Part shown: piece after piece, positions 1-6,912 of the stretch
Numbering within the stretch: position 1 is the first letter of the stretch
How the letters are laid out: each line of letters starts with the position of its first letter
Made by a program: the position numbers and the translations under genes
NCBI GenBank assembly: GCA_029573975.1
Contig: JAKQBU010000574.1
Span: 1 to 7,282, forward strand
Origin: Planctomycetota bacterium
GTDB lineage: Bacteria; Planctomycetota; Phycisphaerae; Sedimentisphaerales; SM23-30
Reading direction: 5' to 3'
Length of the DNA stretch: 7,282 nucleotides
Notes under the pieces: model-generated
Told to the model about the DNA's origin: nothing
The model's input: the letters and a program-made list of their open reading frames with translations, nothing else
The model's database searches: none

Positions 1-1
1 G

Positions 2-466
2 CCTTTTATCCAGTATCTGTTCGAGGGAGCAAAGATCCTGCCGATTATGGTTCCGCCGATACCTCGTGCGGATGAAATTGGGCGAGTGGTGGGCCAGGTC
101 GTGGCGCGGAGCGACAAAAAGATTGTCTGTATCGCCAGCACCGACCTGACTCATTATGGCCCCTCCTATCACTATTCTCCCATGGGAACTGGTCCCAAGG
201 CTATCCAGTGGGCCAAAGATCAAAACGACCGGTTTTTTATCGACCTGGCGATTTCCATGCAGGCTGATAAGCTGGTTGAGTCCGCCCATATGTACAATAA
301 CGCCTGCGGGGCCGGAGCGGTAGCCGCTGCCGTCGCTGCGGCAGGGGTGTTAGGGGCAAAAAAGGGGTATCTGCTGGCCCATACCACCAGTGCGGAGGTG
401 ATGGCTCGCCAGTATCACCGGCAGAGTGATGACAGCGTGGGATATGCCGCTATCATTTACGGTTAA
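2..466 (+). CDS. amrB: AmmeMemoRadiSam system protein B (Memo family), C-terminal part
   Basis: The frame is open from the window edge (first full codon at position 2) to TAA at 464-466, giving 154 residues; the start lies outside the window. An ATG at 47 is internal, because the upstream residues (PFIQYLFEGAKILPIMVPP) match the conserved Memo core. Visible signatures are the STDLTHYG motif (Asp codon at 143, His at 152), corresponding to the Asp/His metal-site residues of human MEMO1, and NNACGAGA (Cys codon at 305), corresponding to its metal-site Cys in an xCG motif. Memo proteins are related to extradiol-dioxygenase-type folds. In prokaryotes they occur with an AMMECR1 protein and a radical-SAM protein, but the reaction of this set is not firmly established. 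Those partners would have to lie left of this window. The protein has no signal or membrane segment in the visible part and is presumably cytoplasmic. Confidence 0.9.
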   Translation, partial: PFIQYLFEGAKILPIMVPPIPRADEIGRVVGQVVARSDKKIVCIASTDLTHYGPSYHYSPMGTGPKAIQWAKDQNDRFFIDLAISMQADKLVESAHMYNNACGAGAVAAAVAAAGVLGAKKGYLLAHTTSAEVMARQYHRQSDDSVGYAAIIYG

Positions 467-473
467 TTAAGGG

Positions 474-493
474 GACCGTCAAACGGTCTTTTT
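474..493 (+). terminator. Intrinsic terminator of amrB
   Basis: A perfect 6-bp stem, GACCGT (474-479) with ACGGTC (483-488), encloses a 3-base CAA loop and is followed by five T residues (489-493). G-T pairs could lengthen the stem at its base. It begins 8 bases after the amrB stop. The T-tract is the complement of the Lys codons ending the convergent permease gene, whose TGA stop (479-481) lies at the stem-loop boundary. Read on the minus strand the hairpin is followed by CCCC rather than a T-run, so it should mainly stop plus-strand transcription. Confidence 0.75.
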
Positions 494-1012
494 CTTGGGC
501 CGGGTGAGAAAGAGCACAATTGCTCCGATTCCTACAATGGGTACCGTCCAGACGGTCCGGGTGGTGTTGGTGATCTCGAAGAGGGATTTCTTGCCGTAAT
601 CGCCGATGGTTTCAAGCTGCTGGCCGAAATTCGGATAAATCAGGATATAGGCCAGAGCGCCCACGAACATGCCTAAAACGGTTACCAGGGCGTCCAAACG
701 TCCGGTAATGGCACACGCAAGACCGGTACCAGGGCAATAGCCGGTCAGGCCGAAACCGATTCCCAGCAGGGCACCGCCGATGCTGACGGAGAGGAAATAG
801 GCGGGTTTGACGCTGAAATGCGCCACCCCGGCCAGGTCGAGCAGCCAGACCCCCAGCATACCGACCAGGACAAAGACGGCAATAGTCCGTATGGCGTGAA
901 AATCTTTCAGGCGGAGGGTTCCGACGATCTTATCCGGCTCGGCCAGTCCGCCGAGAAACAATCCTGCACCAAACAGCAAACCGATGATAAAACCTACTAG
1001 ATTTTCCGGCAT
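479..1012 (-). CDS. YeeE/YedE family half-permease, second subunit (DUF6691-like)
   Basis: This is a 177-residue integral membrane protein with about five hydrophobic segments (near residues 4-24, 42-62, 72-92, 105-126 and 154-170) and a basic C-terminus (RPKKKTV). The N-terminal FGAGLFLGGLAEPDKIVGTL stretch and the central GLTGYCPGTGLA motif (Cys93, with a second Cys at 100) are typical of the short YeeE/YedE relatives grouped as DUF6691. Full-length YeeE/TsuA takes up thiosulfate through two pseudo-symmetric halves carrying conserved cysteines; this protein corresponds to one half. The ATG at 1012 is preceded by AAAGGAG with 7-base spacing, and this site overlaps the stop codon of the upstream half-permease, implying translational coupling. 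Import of a reduced sulfur compound is inferred from the family. The substrate is not shown by the sequence. Confidence 0.85.
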   Translation of the reverse strand: MPENLVGFIIGLLFGAGLFLGGLAEPDKIVGTLRLKDFHAIRTIAVFVLVGMLGVWLLDLAGVAHFSVKPAYFLSVSIGGALLGIGFGLTGYCPGTGLACAITGRLDALVTVLGMFVGALAYILIYPNFGQQLETIGDYGKKSLFEITNTTRTVWTVPIVGIGAIVLFLTRPKKKTV

Positions 1013-1019
1013 GGCTGGA

Positions 1020-1026
1020 CTCCTTT
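1020..1026 (-). promoter_or_regulatory. Ribosome binding site overlapping the upstream stop codon
   Basis: AAAGGAG lies 7 bases before the ATG of the second half-permease. Its first two A residues are part of the TAA stop (1027-1025) of the first half-permease. Such an overlap usually couples translation of two subunits made in a fixed ratio. Confidence 0.75.
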
Positions 1027-1561
1027 ACTTTTCAATTTTGGGTACTTTGGGATATACCAGATAGGCGGTGAACATCCCAAAGCCGAACAGGGTCAGGGTG
1101 AACGGAACGGCCGACAGGGATAGCTGGGCCCAGCCGCTGGCAAACTGACCACTGGTACAGCCGTGGGCGAAACGGGCACCCAGCAGAATCAGGAAACCGC
1201 CGATAAAACCCGCCAGGAACCGGCCGCCGGCGGAAGACCCGTGATTGGCCTGCCACCAGATGGTGGTTTTCTGGAATTTCCAGCGGTTCACCGAGAGGGC
1301 CGCCAGTAAGGCTCCGGCGATCAGCCCGATATCCAGCCAGAAGCCATAGCCGAGTTTTTTATAACTTTCCTTGCTGATAAGGGGGTGTTTTTGGGCATAG
1401 TCCGGGGCGACCGAGTGAATCACTTTGGAATCCAGGACCACAAACTGGGTTGATACTCCCAGGGGATCATGCAGACCGACAGCCAGGATTTGCACCAGTC
1501 CCAGAAACAGTCCCGCTACCCACCAGGGCAGCGGCGCTTTACGAACCATTAAATCATCCAT
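1025..1561 (-). CDS. YeeE/YedE family half-permease, first subunit
   Basis: This membrane protein has 178 residues from the preferred ATG at 1561. An in-frame ATG at 1576 would add five residues (MGEQT) but has no ribosome binding site, whereas GGGAG stands 8 bases before the ATG at 1561. Hydrophobic segments lie near residues 11-31, 72-92, 112-132 and 146-170. A polar, probably extracytoplasmic loop (about 33-70) separates the first two. The motif GARFAHGCTSGQFASG (Cys135) is the YeeE/YedE signature, usually GARxAxGCTSGHGxSG; here Gln-Phe replaces the usual His-Gly. The next gene encodes the partner half 12 bases downstream, so the two likely assemble into one transporter, as proposed for PmpA/PmpB-type split YeeE proteins. 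A role in uptake of thiosulfate or another reduced sulfur compound is inferred from the family. Confidence 0.85.
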   Translation of the reverse strand: MDDLMVRKAPLPWWVAGLFLGLVQILAVGLHDPLGVSTQFVVLDSKVIHSVAPDYAQKHPLISKESYKKLGYGFWLDIGLIAGALLAALSVNRWKFQKTTIWWQANHGSSAGGRFLAGFIGGFLILLGARFAHGCTSGQFASGWAQLSLSAVPFTLTLFGFGMFTAYLVYPKVPKIEK

Positions 1562-1569
1562 AGTTTGTT

Positions 1570-1574
1570 CTCCC
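1570..1574 (-). promoter_or_regulatory. Ribosome binding site that decides the start of the first half-permease
   Basis: GGGAG is spaced 8 bases from the ATG at 1561. It overlaps the last base of an upstream in-frame ATG (1576-1574), which itself has only AT-rich sequence before it. This favours the shorter protein. Confidence 0.65.
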
Positions 1575-1576
1575 AT

Positions 1577-1723
1577 AATAAAATGATTGAACCGGTTTTT
1601 ATAAAGATAGCAACCCTATTGCTTCCTTGTCTGGATTTACCTTTTTATGTCAAATTGCTTTTCAAAAATAAATGATAACACGAATAATAGTATGTATTCT
1701 CTGCGGAAAGATCAACTGGAATT
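1577..1723. other. AT-rich intergenic gap, likely promoter region of the permease pair
   Basis: These 147 bases are much richer in A and T than the flanking genes and hold no credible reading frame. On the minus strand there is a consensus TTGACA (1653-1648) and, nearer the permease start, a TATAAA, but they are not correctly spaced as a pair. A short 5-bp inverted repeat, AGCAA/TTGCT, with a 5-base loop also lies here (about 1609-1623). The gap must hold the end of the lipoprotein transcript and probably the permease promoter. Exact sites cannot be fixed by eye. Confidence 0.4.
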
Positions 1724-2638
1724 TTATTCAATTTTGCATAAACCGAATCCGGAAATATAATGTTTTTGGATATTCAGCTTATCCATCCAGGCCCGGACAT
1801 TCAGGGTATCCCAGGGACCGGAGCCTTTCCCGCCGCCGTTGTCGCAGTCCCAAAGCCACAGAGGAGCGGGCCAAAGGCAAAATCGAGGAGCAACCGCCTG
1901 ATAGAACCGTTCGTTGACGCCATTCTGGCCGTGATGGGCCATCTGCACATAATCGGCGTGCAGTTTAGTACCAGAGGACGAATGCAGGAGTTTTTCTCCG
2001 CCTTCCACGCCCAGGTCACCGGTGAATAAAACGGATTTTTCCCGGTCGGAAACTTTCATAACCATGCTGGAGTTGTTGATGGCGTTACTGGTAATTTCCG
2101 GATTTTTAACGGCCAGGATTTCGAAGCAAACTCCGTCTATTTGAATGAGTTGACCGATGGCCAATTCAGAAACTTCCCGAGATGACTTTTGCAGGACCAG
2201 TTGGAATTCCCGGTAGGTGGTGAGACAGGCTGGTTCGTATTGTTCAATCCAGGTTCCCTCCGGCAGGGAGCTGTAGATCGTGTCAATGGCTAGATCGCCG
2301 GGATGATTGAGCAGGACGGTCAGGGCATCGACATGATCGGGATGCGGGTGCGAGATAAACCAGGCCTCAACCTGGTTTCCGAGGGCGGCTAAAAAGCCGC
2401 GCAGGTAGGGAGCGTCGCCGGCAGTGCCGCTGTCGATTACGATGATCTTACCATGACTGGTTTGGAGAACGTAACTGTTCATTTGAGATGGGGTTTGAGA
2501 GGGCAATTGCCATAGGGTAAAATTCCCGGCAAGGTGGGGACCTTTATTTTTCGGCGTGGACTGGCAGGAAGAAAACAGGCATATTCCCAATCCGGTGCAG
2601 CCGGCCTGGTGTAAGAAATCTCTGCGATGTATTTTCAT
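1724..2638 (-). CDS. Exported metallo-beta-lactamase-fold lipoprotein (Tat signal, ComEC-like hydrolase domain)
   Basis: The protein has 304 residues. The N-terminus carries a twin-arginine motif (HRRDFLH, residues 4-10), a short hydrophobic stretch and a lipobox-like FSSC with Cys25, suggesting Tat export and lipid anchoring. The mature part shows the metallo-beta-lactamase metal-binding motifs: HPHPDH (His97, His99, Asp101, His102), FTGD (Asp208) and AHHG (His235/236). NNSSMVMKV (188-196) and the order of motifs resemble the ComEC/Rec2-type MBL branch. A Gly-rich WDCDNGGGKGSGPW loop (263-276) follows. A metal-dependent phosphodiester- or ester-type hydrolase is likely, but the substrate is unknown. 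AAAGGA lies 11 bases before the ATG. It starts 82 bases after the FtsK/EccC-like gene with no strong terminator between, so cotranscription is possible. Confidence 0.85.
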   Translation of the reverse strand: MKIHRRDFLHQAGCTGLGICLFSSCQSTPKNKGPHLAGNFTLWQLPSQTPSQMNSYVLQTSHGKIIVIDSGTAGDAPYLRGFLAALGNQVEAWFISHPHPDHVDALTVLLNHPGDLAIDTIYSSLPEGTWIEQYEPACLTTYREFQLVLQKSSREVSELAIGQLIQIDGVCFEILAVKNPEITSNAINNSSMVMKVSDREKSVLFTGDLGVEGGEKLLHSSSGTKLHADYVQMAHHGQNGVNERFYQAVAPRFCLWPAPLWLWDCDNGGGKGSGPWDTLNVRAWMDKLNIQKHYISGFGLCKIE

Positions 2639-2720
2639 ACTACCAAGTTTCCTTTCGGTATTCAGGCGAGAACCTTCTCAGAAATAAAAATCCGGAGCTA
2701 CCACAAACTTGCCTTTTACC

Positions 2721-5700
2721 TTACGGATGGTTTAGTTTCCTGGCGATTTCAGCCAGCCAGTCTTCGGTAAGCGGGGCATAGGGGCGGAATTTTTCCAGCA
2801 GGCCCTGCTCTTCGCTGAAAAATAAGGCGCGGTGGAAGCCGAGTTGGTTAGCCAAGGGCGAATCAATCAGGTTGCTGGAGTCAGCCGCACCCATCTGGAA
2901 GAGGACACGGTTGTCGAATTCACGGATGGTCTGGCGGTTGAGGGTGCGCTCCACGGCGGAGAGGGTATCGGCCCAGACGATGACATGGACGCCGACCGGG
3001 GGGCCTTCGCGGATGATTTCGGCAAACTGCTTGTCCGGTTTGGGGGCGGCTTCCTGATCCATGGAAAAACCGAATTCCTCCTCCTGCCGCCGCAGGATTC
3101 GATACCGCTGCAGGCCATAAATGAACAGGTAAATGGCCGGGGCATCGTGGCGGTCGGCCTGGATACGATTCTGGACTTCGGCGGCAATTTCGCTGATGGT
3201 TTCGGGGACGGCCCGCCATTCGATGTTTCGATGTTCATGCGGCAGAGCAGAAGCCACTTTTTGCAGTTGGCCGGCATGAGGGGAGTCGGCGGCACTGCCT
3301 TCCAGGATGAAAAAACGGGCGGATTGCCGGTCCAGTTGAGCGGCCAGGCTGACCAGGACGGCGTTTATGACGCCGAGAGCGCCGACGTCCTGCTGGCCGA
3401 CCAGCAGCAGATTGGCACCGCTCTGGCGGCGGAAGACGACGGCGGTGGGGTCTTTGATCGCCACCGGTTCGCCCAGCCATGCATACGGGGAAAGAGTCCG
3501 CCTGGCAGAAGCGGGCAGATTTAAACAGGCGGACAATTTGCGATTAACAGTGAAATCGGCGGGGATATTTCCTTCAAAAACGATCATCGGCTCCGTGGGC
3601 GTTTTTTGGATTTTTGCAATTTGATTGAGATATTCATCCCGCGTTGATTCCGGCAGCCAGGCGGTCTGGAAGGGGCAGTTGCCAACAACCATACCGCCAG
3701 CGTCGTTATAAATGGCCTCGCCCGGCCGGGAGAGCAGGCGGGCGGCAACATTGTCATCATCGAGAATCAACTGGGAGTCGGCTTCGGAACATTGCAGGGC
3801 GATGCGGACGGCCATCTGGCCCATGGTGCTGCGGGCCAGACCGGAGGCCCCGCCGAGGGTCTGGGAACCGAGCAGGACATGAACGCCAAAGGCACGGCCC
3901 TGACGGACCAGTTGTTCCAGGAGAATGGCGGCGTCCTGTCCGAGTTTGTCATCTTCGGAGAAAAAGACCTGAAATTCATCGACGATCAGGACGGTGCGGG
4001 GCAGGATATTGCCGGTTTCGGCCCGGTAGGAGGCAAGGTCCTGAACGCCGGCCTTGCGGAACAGATCACCGCGGCGGGTCATCTCGGCTTCGAGGCGGCG
4101 CAGAATACTCAGGCCGAATTCGCGGTCACTTTCGATGGCCACTGCGCGGATGTGGGGAACCTGATGGGTGACATAGGTCTTGAACTCCACTCCTTTTTTG
4201 AAGTCGATTAAATACAGTTCCACCTGGTCCGGCGAATACCACAGGGCCAGATTGGTGATAATCACGTGAAGCAGGGTCGATTTACCGGAACCGGTTTTAC
4301 CGGCGATGAGCATATGCTGGGCGACTCCTTTGCCGATTTTCAGATATTGGAGGCGGGTGGCGCCCGTCCGGCCCACCGGAACATTCAGACTCGAGCTGCT
4401 ATCTTCGGACCAGAACCGATTCTCAGGCGGGGCGATGATTTCAAAGGGGACTTCGACCCGCGAGGAGTCTTTGGCGGCCCGGCCCATGGTGTGGATAAGC
4501 TGGGTAAGCAGTTCTTCGGCTGGGGGAGCATCCAGAGCCAGCGGGAATTTGCGAAAAATCTCATCCTGCCAGACAAAACGGTCATCCTTGAAAATCAGAT
4601 GGGCGCTGTGGCTGGCCAGGTCCTGGACATCAATGCCAATGGGTAATTCCTGGCGGGCATCATAGGCAATCAGGGTATAGACGCCGCAGCGGGCGCCGCT
4701 GTTGATAATGCTGCTCAGCCGCCGGGCGGATTCCTCATTGAAGTTGTGGGGAAAATCGGCGATGACCAGAAAACGATACGGCTCAGCCAGTTCGCCGGCC
4801 TGCTGATTGTATTCCTCAATGGTTTCAAATTCATTGCGCAGATACTTCTGAATCACATTTTCCATGTGTTCGGTCAGGTCGGTCAACTGCTGCTGAATCT
4901 GGGCGGAGTCGGTCCAGATACGCCGGCCGACCAGGGCCTCGTCATAGTCGGTGGCGTGCATGAAGCCGGCGAAATTTTCGCCGATACCGATGGGATCAAG
5001 AATGGTAAAGTGCACCCGGCCAGGGGGCAGAGAAGTGACCAGGCGGGTCATGACTGCACGCAGGGCGGCGATGGCCTGCTCGCGGCCCTCCCGATGGGTT
5101 TGCAAAAGCAGGGAACAGCGGTCCGGAAAGGCCAGCAGGGCCGGCAAGGAAACCGGTTTGTCTCTATCGAAAGGGAATTTTGCCTGGGCAAGTACACTTT
5201 CGGTCAGTTGGTTCAGATCCAGTTGAAAGGAACCGAAGCGCACGACGGGGGCATAGGAATCGACCGGTTTCCACTGCCGCCAGACCGGATCGCCCCAATC
5301 TCTCTGGAGGGAGTGATCCAGTTTCTCCAAATCGGTCAGCATCGCCTGCATGCAGGATAATCCTTCCTGCCAGCGTTTTTCCAGCTTCCGGCGGGCCGCT
5401 TCGTATTGCTGCTGCAAATTCTCCCTATCCTGCTGAAACTGCATTTCAAGCTGCTGCTTCTGCTGATCGTGTTCCTGCTGCAACTGGTTCTGACGGGCTT
5501 GATAGTTCTCTTCGATTTTTTGCAGTTCCTGCCGGCAGCTTTCCTCGATTTCCTGGCGGGCGGCCTGATATTCCTGCTGCATCTGGGCCAGGGAGTCATC
5601 ACGCCGTTTGGCAACATTGGCCTTTACCGTTTCAAACTGTTCCCGGGCCCGGGTTTCTTCGGTTTTGCGTTTTTCGTGGATCTGCTGGACCCGGCGCTCC

Positions 5701-6653
5701 AGTTCGTCCAGCGTCAGTTGTAAATGCCGGTCGAGCACTTCATGGCCGGTCATCACCACCCGCTGAAACTGATTGTATAAATGGGCAATCTGCACGCGGC
5801 TTTTCTTCCATAGAATTTTCCCCACTAAAAAACTGCCTATCAGGGCAGCCAGAACTCCCGCACCGGCCATGAGGCCAAAGGTGGAAAGCGGATATCCCTT
5901 TTGCCGGCAGAGCAGCCAGATCAATCCCACGACGATTCCACATACCAGTATGAGAAAAAAATAGGGCCAGATGCCAATAAACAGGCGGGGAATGGTCAGA
6001 TTATACAATAGATGATAATAGCCGCCGGCGGCCTCTTTCTTTTCCCGGAAGGTTTTCACCGGATCGCTCATTTCCTTTTCCGAAGGCTCAATCGGCTCCC
6101 GGCAGGGAGGCGGGGAAAAATGATAAAGGGCCAGCAGTTGCTGTACCTGGGCGGATGTCTGGTCCAACTGGCCTTTGGCGGCGGGAATGGCCCGTTCCAC
6201 TTCGTGGCGCTCCTGTTTGCTCTTCTGCATGGCCCCGTCTTCCACGGTTTCGGCCATCATCACTTCGTATTCGCAGTTTTTCCGGGAGCGGGTGACATGG
6301 ATTTCCGTGCTGCTGCTGATCTTGTCACGATTGTCTTTGACCTGCTCCTCCAGGCTGCGCAGTTTGGCATCACAGGCCGAGCGAATCTCCTCCTTTTGCT
6401 GCTGATAGTGCTGCTGGGCGGTTTGCGAATTGGCCTGGAAAACGGTCTCTATCTTTTCCAGCGATTGCTTCTGTTTTTTCTCCGCGGAACTCCGAGCCGT
6501 TTGATAGGCGGTTTCCATCTCGGTTTCCACCGGTTCCACAGCCGTTTTTGAAAGTTTGAGAACCTGAGACAGGGCCGTCCGCTGCAGATTTCGGTGGTCT
6601 TTGGATATTTCCGGTATTTCTTCCTGCAGATATTTTTCCAGATGATCGGTCAT
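2721..6653 (-). CDS. Membrane-anchored FtsK/SpoIIIE-family ATPase, type VII secretion EccC-like
   Basis: The protein has 1310 residues. Visible order: coiled coil rich in Gln, Glu and Lys (about 20-175); two membrane helices (about 221-250 and 257-281), placing both ends in the cytoplasm; a second long Gln-rich coiled coil (about 300-430); an ATPase-like domain without a usable P-loop (about 500-710); a canonical FtsK/SpoIIIE domain (about 745-1010) with Walker A GKTGSGKST (785-793), Walker B VLIVDEF (Asp892, Glu893) and the SRPGEAIY element; and a degenerate C-terminal ATPase domain (about 1055-1295) where GQQDVGALG replaces the P-loop and no acidic Walker B pair is seen. The tandem arrangement resembles EccC/EssC motors of type VII secretion more than FtsK, since the four-helix anchor and the DNA-reading gamma domain are absent. 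AGGAG stands 8 bases before the ATG. The small WXG-like gene ends 33 bases upstream, which supports a protein-export role. The substrate is inferred. Confidence 0.88.
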   Translation of the reverse strand: MTDHLEKYLQEEIPEISKDHRNLQRTALSQVLKLSKTAVEPVETEMETAYQTARSSAEKKQKQSLEKIETVFQANSQTAQQHYQQQKEEIRSACDAKLRSLEEQVKDNRDKISSSTEIHVTRSRKNCEYEVMMAETVEDGAMQKSKQERHEVERAIPAAKGQLDQTSAQVQQLLALYHFSPPPCREPIEPSEKEMSDPVKTFREKKEAAGGYYHLLYNLTIPRLFIGIWPYFFLILVCGIVVGLIWLLCRQKGYPLSTFGLMAGAGVLAALIGSFLVGKILWKKSRVQIAHLYNQFQRVVMTGHEVLDRHLQLTLDELERRVQQIHEKRKTEETRAREQFETVKANVAKRRDDSLAQMQQEYQAARQEIEESCRQELQKIEENYQARQNQLQQEHDQQKQQLEMQFQQDRENLQQQYEAARRKLEKRWQEGLSCMQAMLTDLEKLDHSLQRDWGDPVWRQWKPVDSYAPVVRFGSFQLDLNQLTESVLAQAKFPFDRDKPVSLPALLAFPDRCSLLLQTHREGREQAIAALRAVMTRLVTSLPPGRVHFTILDPIGIGENFAGFMHATDYDEALVGRRIWTDSAQIQQQLTDLTEHMENVIQKYLRNEFETIEEYNQQAGELAEPYRFLVIADFPHNFNEESARRLSSIINSGARCGVYTLIAYDARQELPIGIDVQDLASHSAHLIFKDDRFVWQDEIFRKFPLALDAPPAEELLTQLIHTMGRAAKDSSRVEVPFEIIAPPENRFWSEDSSSSLNVPVGRTGATRLQYLKIGKGVAQHMLIAGKTGSGKSTLLHVIITNLALWYSPDQVELYLIDFKKGVEFKTYVTHQVPHIRAVAIESDREFGLSILRRLEAEMTRRGDLFRKAGVQDLASYRAETGNILPRTVLIVDEFQVFFSEDDKLGQDAAILLEQLVRQGRAFGVHVLLGSQTLGGASGLARSTMGQMAVRIALQCSEADSQLILDDDNVAARLLSRPGEAIYNDAGGMVVGNCPFQTAWLPESTRDEYLNQIAKIQKTPTEPMIVFEGNIPADFTVNRKLSACLNLPASARRTLSPYAWLGEPVAIKDPTAVVFRRQSGANLLLVGQQDVGALGVINAVLVSLAAQLDRQSARFFILEGSAADSPHAGQLQKVASALPHEHRNIEWRAVPETISEIAAEVQNRIQADRHDAPAIYLFIYGLQRYRILRRQEEEFGFSMDQEAAPKPDKQFAEIIREGPPVGVHVIVWADTLSAVERTLNRQTIREFDNRVLFQMGAADSSNLIDSPLANQLGFHRALFFSEEQGLLEKFRPYAPLTEDWLAEIARKLNHP

Positions 6654-6686
6654 GCCCTATGCTCCTGTTTCCCGGGTTGTAACTCC

Positions 6687-6899
6687 TTACCGGCAATCAT
6701 TTCGAACCTCGTTCAATACGGCTTCCATATGCTCCATGGCCAGCCGCGCCTTCCGCAGCTCCGCCTGAATAAGCATGATATAGCGCTCTTCGAATTCGGC
6801 GCTCTTCTCATCCCGCCAGCTTGCTTTGGTCTGATCCCACTGGATCATCAGGTCTTTGGCAGCCCGGGTTAATTTCGCGTAACTATCGTTGATGCTCAT
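6687..6899 (-). CDS. WXG100/ESAT-6-like small helical-hairpin protein (WxD variant)
   Basis: The protein has 70 residues and starts at the ATG at 6899, which has AAGGAG with a 4-base spacing. A longer in-frame opening up to 6965 would overlap the upstream gene and lacks such a site. There is no signal peptide. The composition is strongly helical: a first helix (about 3-26), a break at Trp28-Arg29-Asp30, and a second helix (about 33-67). The pattern W21, W28, D30, F36, Y40 recalls the Trp-x-Gly turn and following aromatic positions of WXG100 proteins, but the Gly is replaced by Asp and the protein is shorter than the usual 95-100 residues. Such proteins are substrates or chaperone-like partners of EccC-type ATPases, and here the ATPase is encoded 33 bases downstream. 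The family assignment is by pattern and context. The alternative is an unrelated small coiled-coil partner. Confidence 0.72.
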   Translation of the reverse strand: MSINDSYAKLTRAAKDLMIQWDQTKASWRDEKSAEFEERYIMLIQAELRKARLAMEHMEAVLNEVRNDCR

Positions 6900-6903
6900 G
6901 CGG

Positions 6904-6909
6904 CTCCTT
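6904..6909 (-). promoter_or_regulatory. Ribosome binding site deciding the start of the WXG-like gene
   Basis: AAGGAG sits 4 bases before the ATG at 6899 and immediately after the TAA (6915-6913) of the upstream gene. It selects the 70-residue form over a 92-residue reading that would begin inside the upstream gene. Confidence 0.7.
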
Positions 6910-6912
6910 ATA

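Noticed and set aside
1624..1653. TTGACA on the minus strand as a sigma-70 promoter for the permease genes
   Set aside because: The -35 hexamer is perfect, but the sequence 16-18 bases downstream (around ACAAGG) does not resemble a -10 element, and the nearby TATAAA is at the wrong distance.
2641..2720. Hairpin GAGAA/TTCTC in the gap after the ATPase gene as a terminator
   Set aside because: The stem is only five base pairs with a two-base loop and is not followed by a T-run on the minus strand.
5380..5640. CTG-rich, repeat-like stretch suggesting a DNA repeat
   Set aside because: It encodes the Gln-rich coiled coil of the ATPase. The repetition reflects Gln/Glu codons in heptads, with no fixed repeat unit at DNA level.
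2832..5872. Several long plus-strand open frames (for example 2832-3524, 4746-5360, 5180-5872) opposite the large ATPase gene
   Set aside because: They have no good ribosome binding sites, their products are low in recognisable motifs and biased in composition, and they mirror the codon bias of the strongly supported minus-strand gene.
2721..6653. Interpretation as the cell-division DNA translocase FtsK
   Set aside because: The protein lacks the four-helix N-terminal membrane domain and the C-terminal gamma winged-helix domain. It has extra degenerate ATPase domains and sits beside a WXG-like gene.
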